Of a stretch of DNA of 64,000 bases, positions 60,928 through 64,000 are shown one piece after another; positions within the stretch are counted from its first letter, which is position 1, and each line of letters opens with the position of its first letter. The DNA comes from Dyella amyloliquefaciens (GTDB lineage Bacteria > Pseudomonadota > Gammaproteobacteria > Xanthomonadales > Rhodanobacteraceae), in contig NZ_SAYT01000001.1 in NCBI RefSeq assembly GCF_004296575.1, forward strand, positions 62,001 to 126,000, given 5' to 3'. A program made the translations under genes and the position numbers. The notes below the pieces were generated by a model. It was not told where the DNA came from. It saw only the letters and a list, made by a program, of their open reading frames with translations, and did no database searches.

Positions 60928-62319
60928 TTACTGGCCGATGTCGCGCAGGCGCTTGCCGGCCATCAGGTTCCGCTCGATCTGCTCCAGGGTGACGCCCTTG
61001 GTTTCCGGCACCAGCCAGAAGGTGAGCACGATGAACACGGCATTGAGGCCGGCGTAGAGCCAGAAGGTGTTGGCGTTGCCAATGCCGTTGAGCAGGCTCA
61101 GGAAGCTGATGCCGACCAGGTAGTTGCAGGCCCAGTTGGTGAAGGTGGAGCAGCCGATGCCGAAGTCGCGGCCCTTGAGCGGCTGGATTTCCGAGCACAG
61201 CGTCCAGATCAGCGGGCCGGCGGACATCGCAAAGCCGACGATGAACATCAACAGCATCGCCACGGTGAAGATCTGCGTGCCCTGGTCGTGGATGCCGTTG
61301 TGCATCATCAGGCCGACCACGGCGAGGCCGACGGCCATCACGGTAAAGCCGGTGTAAAGGATGGGCTTGCGGCCCCAACGGTCAATCAGCGCGATGGCGA
61401 TGAAGGTGGCAAGCACGTTGGTCAGGCCCACCAGTGCGGTGAACCACATCTGCGCGGCCGTGTCGTAACCCATCACCTTGAAGATGCGCGGCGCGTAGTA
61501 CATCACCACGTTCATGCCGGTGAACTGCTGCATCAGCTGCAGCAGCACGCCCAGCCACACCGAGCGGCGGAAGTTGCGGTTCTCAAGGAACATGTGCCAG
61601 CCGCGCTGCGGCGTCTTGAGCTGTTCGTCGATGTCGGCGACTTCGCTCGACACGACGTCGCTGTCACCGCGCAGGCGCTGCAGCACGTCGATGGCTTCCT
61701 GTCGGCGACCGCGCATCAGCAGCCAGCGCGGGCTGTCGGGTAGAAACAGCACGCCCAGCAGGAACAACACGCCCGGAACCGCGATGATGCCGAGCATCCA
61801 GCGCCAGGCGCCGCTGTAACTGAAGGCCGTATCGGAAAGAAACGCCACCAGGATGCCGATGGTGATCATCAGCTGGTAGGTGGAAATCATGGCGCCGCGA
61901 ATGTATTCCGGCGCAACTTCGGCCAGGTACAGCGGCGCCGTGAAGGACGCAATGCCGATGGCAATGCCCAGCACGACGCGAGAGGCGATCAGCGTCTCCG
62001 GCGACCATGCCATGCCCGACAGCAGCGAGCCGATGACGAACAGCACGGCACCGAGCACCAGCGAACGCTTGCGCCCGAGATGGCCCGACAGCCAGCTGGC
62101 CGCCAGGGCGCCTACGGCGGCGCCCAACGTCATGGAACTCACGATCCACTCGATGGTGTGGTCGCTGACCTTGTATTCGGCCTGGATGAACTGGGTGGCC
62201 CCCGAGATCACGCCGACGTCGAGGCCGAACATGAGGCCCGCCAACGCTGCCAATACGCAGACGAAGACGACGGTGGCCTTGGATTGCGTCGAAGATGACG
62301 CGATGGCTTGGGCATTCAT
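60928..62319 (-). CDS. MFS sugar porter (GalP/XylE type)
   Basis: A 463-aa, 12-helix sugar:proton symporter. The start is MNAQAIASSS at 62319 with GGGGGAG nine bases upstream. Sugar-porter signatures are ASWLSGHLGRKRSLVLG (after helix 2), PLYLAEVAPEYIRGA (helix 5), PDSPRWLLMRGR (end of helix 6) and the C-terminal VPETKGVTLEQIE. QLMQQFTGMNVVMYYAP in helix 7 is the sugar-binding segment. It is last of at least three genes, so the sugar is probably one oxidised by the preceding enzymes (galactose, arabinose or xylose). Confidence 0.93.
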   Translation of the reverse strand: MNAQAIASSSTQSKATVVFVCVLAALAGLMFGLDVGVISGATQFIQAEYKVSDHTIEWIVSSMTLGAAVGALAASWLSGHLGRKRSLVLGAVLFVIGSLLSGMAWSPETLIASRVVLGIAIGIASFTAPLYLAEVAPEYIRGAMISTYQLMITIGILVAFLSDTAFSYSGAWRWMLGIIAVPGVLFLLGVLFLPDSPRWLLMRGRRQEAIDVLQRLRGDSDVVSSEVADIDEQLKTPQRGWHMFLENRNFRRSVWLGVLLQLMQQFTGMNVVMYYAPRIFKVMGYDTAAQMWFTALVGLTNVLATFIAIALIDRWGRKPILYTGFTVMAVGLAVVGLMMHNGIHDQGTQIFTVAMLLMFIVGFAMSAGPLIWTLCSEIQPLKGRDFGIGCSTFTNWACNYLVGISFLSLLNGIGNANTFWLYAGLNAVFIVLTFWLVPETKGVTLEQIERNLMAGKRLRDIGQ

Positions 62320-62378
62320 GGGTAAAGCTCCCCCGCTGGCGAGTGTTGCCTCTGTGGGCATTGGGTGGGCCGCGATCC

Positions 62379-63287
62379 CTACGCGGCGGCGATGACGTGT
62401 GGCGGCGGCCCGGGGAAACGCGGTTCGGGCAATCCACCGATATCCGAATGCACGGCGAACAAGGCGCCCGCATACGGTTGACTGGCGAGCGCGGCGTCGT
62501 CCAGACCGTCGCGCGCGCTGGTGATGTAAATCGTCGACAGCCCGGTGCCACCGAAGGCGACACGCGTGGGCTGCGATGCGGCGACGTCGATACAGCGATC
62601 CATCTTGCCCTCGCTGGTGTAGCGCACCACGCGGCCCAGTCCCCACTGGGCGTTCCACAGGCCACCATCGCTGTCGACCGACGACCCGTCCGGTTCCCCA
62701 TGCGGACCGTCGAGTTCGACGAACACGCGAGGCGAACCGATGAGGTCGCCGTAGTCGCAACACTGGATCCTGCGCGTGAGCGAGTCGCAGAAATACATGG
62801 TGTCGCCATCAGGGCTGAAGGCGACGCTGTTGCTGATCGCCACGCCCGGCAGCGGCAGGCGCTCCAGCGAGAGATCGTGGTTCAGTCGATAGAACCCGCC
62901 GACCGGCTGCTTCGGCCCGCCACCGGGCGGCTCGTGCAGCGTGCCGAACACGAAGCGGCCCTGGCGGTCACATGCACCGTCGTTGAGGCGCGTGGGCAGC
63001 TCGGCCTCCACGTCCATGATCGGTGACAGGTGCCCGCTGGCCGGCTGGAAGAACGCCAGTTGCGAGGCCAGTCCGAGCAACAGCCAGCCGTCCGCTTCGC
63101 ACAATGCGAATGAAGCCAGCCGCTCTGGCATGTCCCACTGGTGCAGTGCGCCGTCATGCGGACGGTAGCGCCACAGCGTGCTGGCGTGGATGTCGGTCCA
63201 GTACAGCACCTGGCCACGATCGCACCACAGCACACCCTCGCCCAGCGTGTTGTGCACCTGCATGGCGACGGTGGCGCGCGCGTTCAT
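62379..63287 (-). CDS. SMP-30/gluconolactonase family sugar lactonase
   Basis: A 302-aa six-bladed beta-propeller. The start is MNARATVAM at 63287, which overlaps the SDR stop by 4 bp. Metal and substrate residues are recognisable: Glu in LGEGVLW near residue 17, Asn in TRLNDGACDRQGRFVFGT near 100, Asn in ISNSVAFSPDGDTMYFCDS near 148 and Asp in PDGSSVDSDGGLWNA near 198. It hydrolyses the aldonolactone made by the linked dehydrogenase. It is 59 bp upstream of the porter gene. Confidence 0.93.
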   Translation of the reverse strand: MNARATVAMQVHNTLGEGVLWCDRGQVLYWTDIHASTLWRYRPHDGALHQWDMPERLASFALCEADGWLLLGLASQLAFFQPASGHLSPIMDVEAELPTRLNDGACDRQGRFVFGTLHEPPGGGPKQPVGGFYRLNHDLSLERLPLPGVAISNSVAFSPDGDTMYFCDSLTRRIQCCDYGDLIGSPRVFVELDGPHGEPDGSSVDSDGGLWNAQWGLGRVVRYTSEGKMDRCIDVAASQPTRVAFGGTGLSTIYITSARDGLDDAALASQPYAGALFAVHSDIGGLPEPRFPGPPPHVIAAA

Positions 63288-64000
63288 ACCCAGCCACCAT
63301 CCACGATGAAATCCTGGCCGGTGCACATGCGGCTGTCGTCGGCTGCGAGGAACAGCGCGGCACGCGCGAGATCGTCGGCCATCAGGTAACCGGACAGGCA
63401 CTGCACACGGGCGATTTCCGCCTCGCCGTCGGCATCCAGCCACAGGCGGCGCTGCTTCTCGGTGATTACCCAGCCGGGCACCAGCGCATTGATGCGGATG
63501 CGGTCATGGCCGAGCTCACGCGCAAGTCCGTTCACCAATCCGTGCACCGCGGCCTTGGCCATCGCGTACATCGGGTAACCGGCGTTCTTCTTCATCCAGC
63601 CGGTGGAGCCCAGGCAGATTACCGAGCCACCGCCCAGTGCGCGCATGTCCTCGCGCACGGCCTGCGTGGCGAAGTACTGGTGGCGAAGATTGATGGCGAT
63701 GTTGCGGTCGAACTCTTCGGGCGTCGTCTGGCCGAAGGTGTGGCGCACATCATTGGCGGCATTGTTGACCAGTGCGCCGATGGGACCATGCACCTTGCGC
63801 GCCTCGTCGATGGCCGACTGCAGAGAGCTGAGATCCGTGACGTCGCACGTGCTGAACAAGGGGCGATGGCGAGCGTCGCCGAGACTCTCCACCAGGGCTT
63901 CCGCACTGGCGCGGTCGATGTCGACGAAAGAGACGCGGCTTCCCTGGCGCGCGAAGTGCTCCACGAACGCGGCGCCGATACCGGTGGCTCCGCCGGTAAT
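63284..64000 (-). CDS. SDR family sugar dehydrogenase, N-terminus outside the window
   Basis: A 238-residue fragment of a classical short-chain dehydrogenase, cut by the window end. The frame is open to base 64000, where it reads ITGGATGIGAAF, the nucleotide-binding Gly motif. NNAAND, the catalytic Ser in VICLGSTGWMKK, YxxxK in YPMYAMAKAAV and the closing TGQDFIVDGGWV complete the fold. With the lactonase and porter it fits an aldose 1-dehydrogenase (galactose, arabinose or xylose) that feeds an oxidative pathway. About ten N-terminal residues are missing. Confidence 0.9.
   Translation of the reverse strand: MTGGATGIGAAFVEHFARQGSRVSFVDIDRASAEALVESLGDARHRPLFSTCDVTDLSSLQSAIDEARKVHGPIGALVNNAANDVRHTFGQTTPEEFDRNIAINLRHQYFATQAVREDMRALGGGSVICLGSTGWMKKNAGYPMYAMAKAAVHGLVNGLARELGHDRIRINALVPGWVITEKQRRLWLDADGEAEIARVQCLSGYLMADDLARAALFLAADDSRMCTGQDFIVDGGWV

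Overview
The window is GC-rich chromosomal DNA of a free-living gammaproteobacterium of the Xanthomonadales/Lysobacterales group, most like Rhodanobacteraceae (Dyella, Luteibacter, Frateuria or Rhodanobacter type). This rests on the large TonB-dependent receptors of the Xanthomonas/Caulobacter class, the GlcNAc locus organised as in Xanthomonas, the combined ilv-leu operon, and a hairpin repeat of the GTGGGAGCGCACCC type. The species cannot be named from sequence alone. No rRNA, tRNA, CRISPR array, prophage or complete insertion sequence was seen.

Layout. 1-2577: an ECF42-type sigma factor with its VOC and DGPF (YCII) partner proteins. 2772-4282: ubiA and a divergent FosX-like VOC protein. 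4365-17410: one minus-strand operon of ten genes, leuA-ilvE-leuC-leuD-leuB-ilvD-ilvC-ilvG-ilvM-ilvA, that supplies most of branched-chain amino acid synthesis. It is headed by a promoter, a 45-residue Leu/Val/Ile leader peptide and a terminator, which together form an attenuator. 17495-19648: a TetR regulator with two operator copies, a YecD-like protein and a secreted esterase. 19849-31327: a LacI-controlled beta-glucan locus with regulator, Oar-like receptor, GH144-type enzyme, ABC transporter, ATPase and GH1 beta-glucosidase. 31445-35199: hom-thrB-thrC behind a threonine-rich leader peptide. 35369-39267: CpdB-type nucleotidase and an OpgB/LtaS-like membrane transferase. 39268-40115: non-coding, filled by a nested inverted repeat.

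40116-59324 is a chitin/N-acetylglucosamine region. nagP-nagR-nagB2-nagA lie on the minus strand. A sugar kinase, a TonB-dependent receptor, a cupin/JmjC-like protein, a GH20 hexosaminidase and a NagX-type membrane protein lie on the plus strand. Between the two halves sits a compact six-gene pyroglutamate operon (pxpB-pxpC-pxpA-DUF969-DUF979-pcp). Four copies of a TGACAACGTTGTCA-like operator fall in this region. Three of them overlap a TTGACA box pointing at nagP, the kinase and pxpB, so pyroglutamate use may belong to the NagR regulon. 59314-64000: a PAS-GAF-GGDEF protein and a sugar-oxidation operon (SDR, SMP-30 lactonase, MFS sugar porter) that runs off the window.

The strongest unexpected signals are four. 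The ilv and thr operons share nearly the same promoter block and apparently start their leader peptides on leaderless mRNA. A perfect LacI operator is buried in the receptor gene with atypical codons. The pyroglutamate operon seems wired to NagR. Repeat hairpins occur at four internal junctions of the ilv-leu operon.
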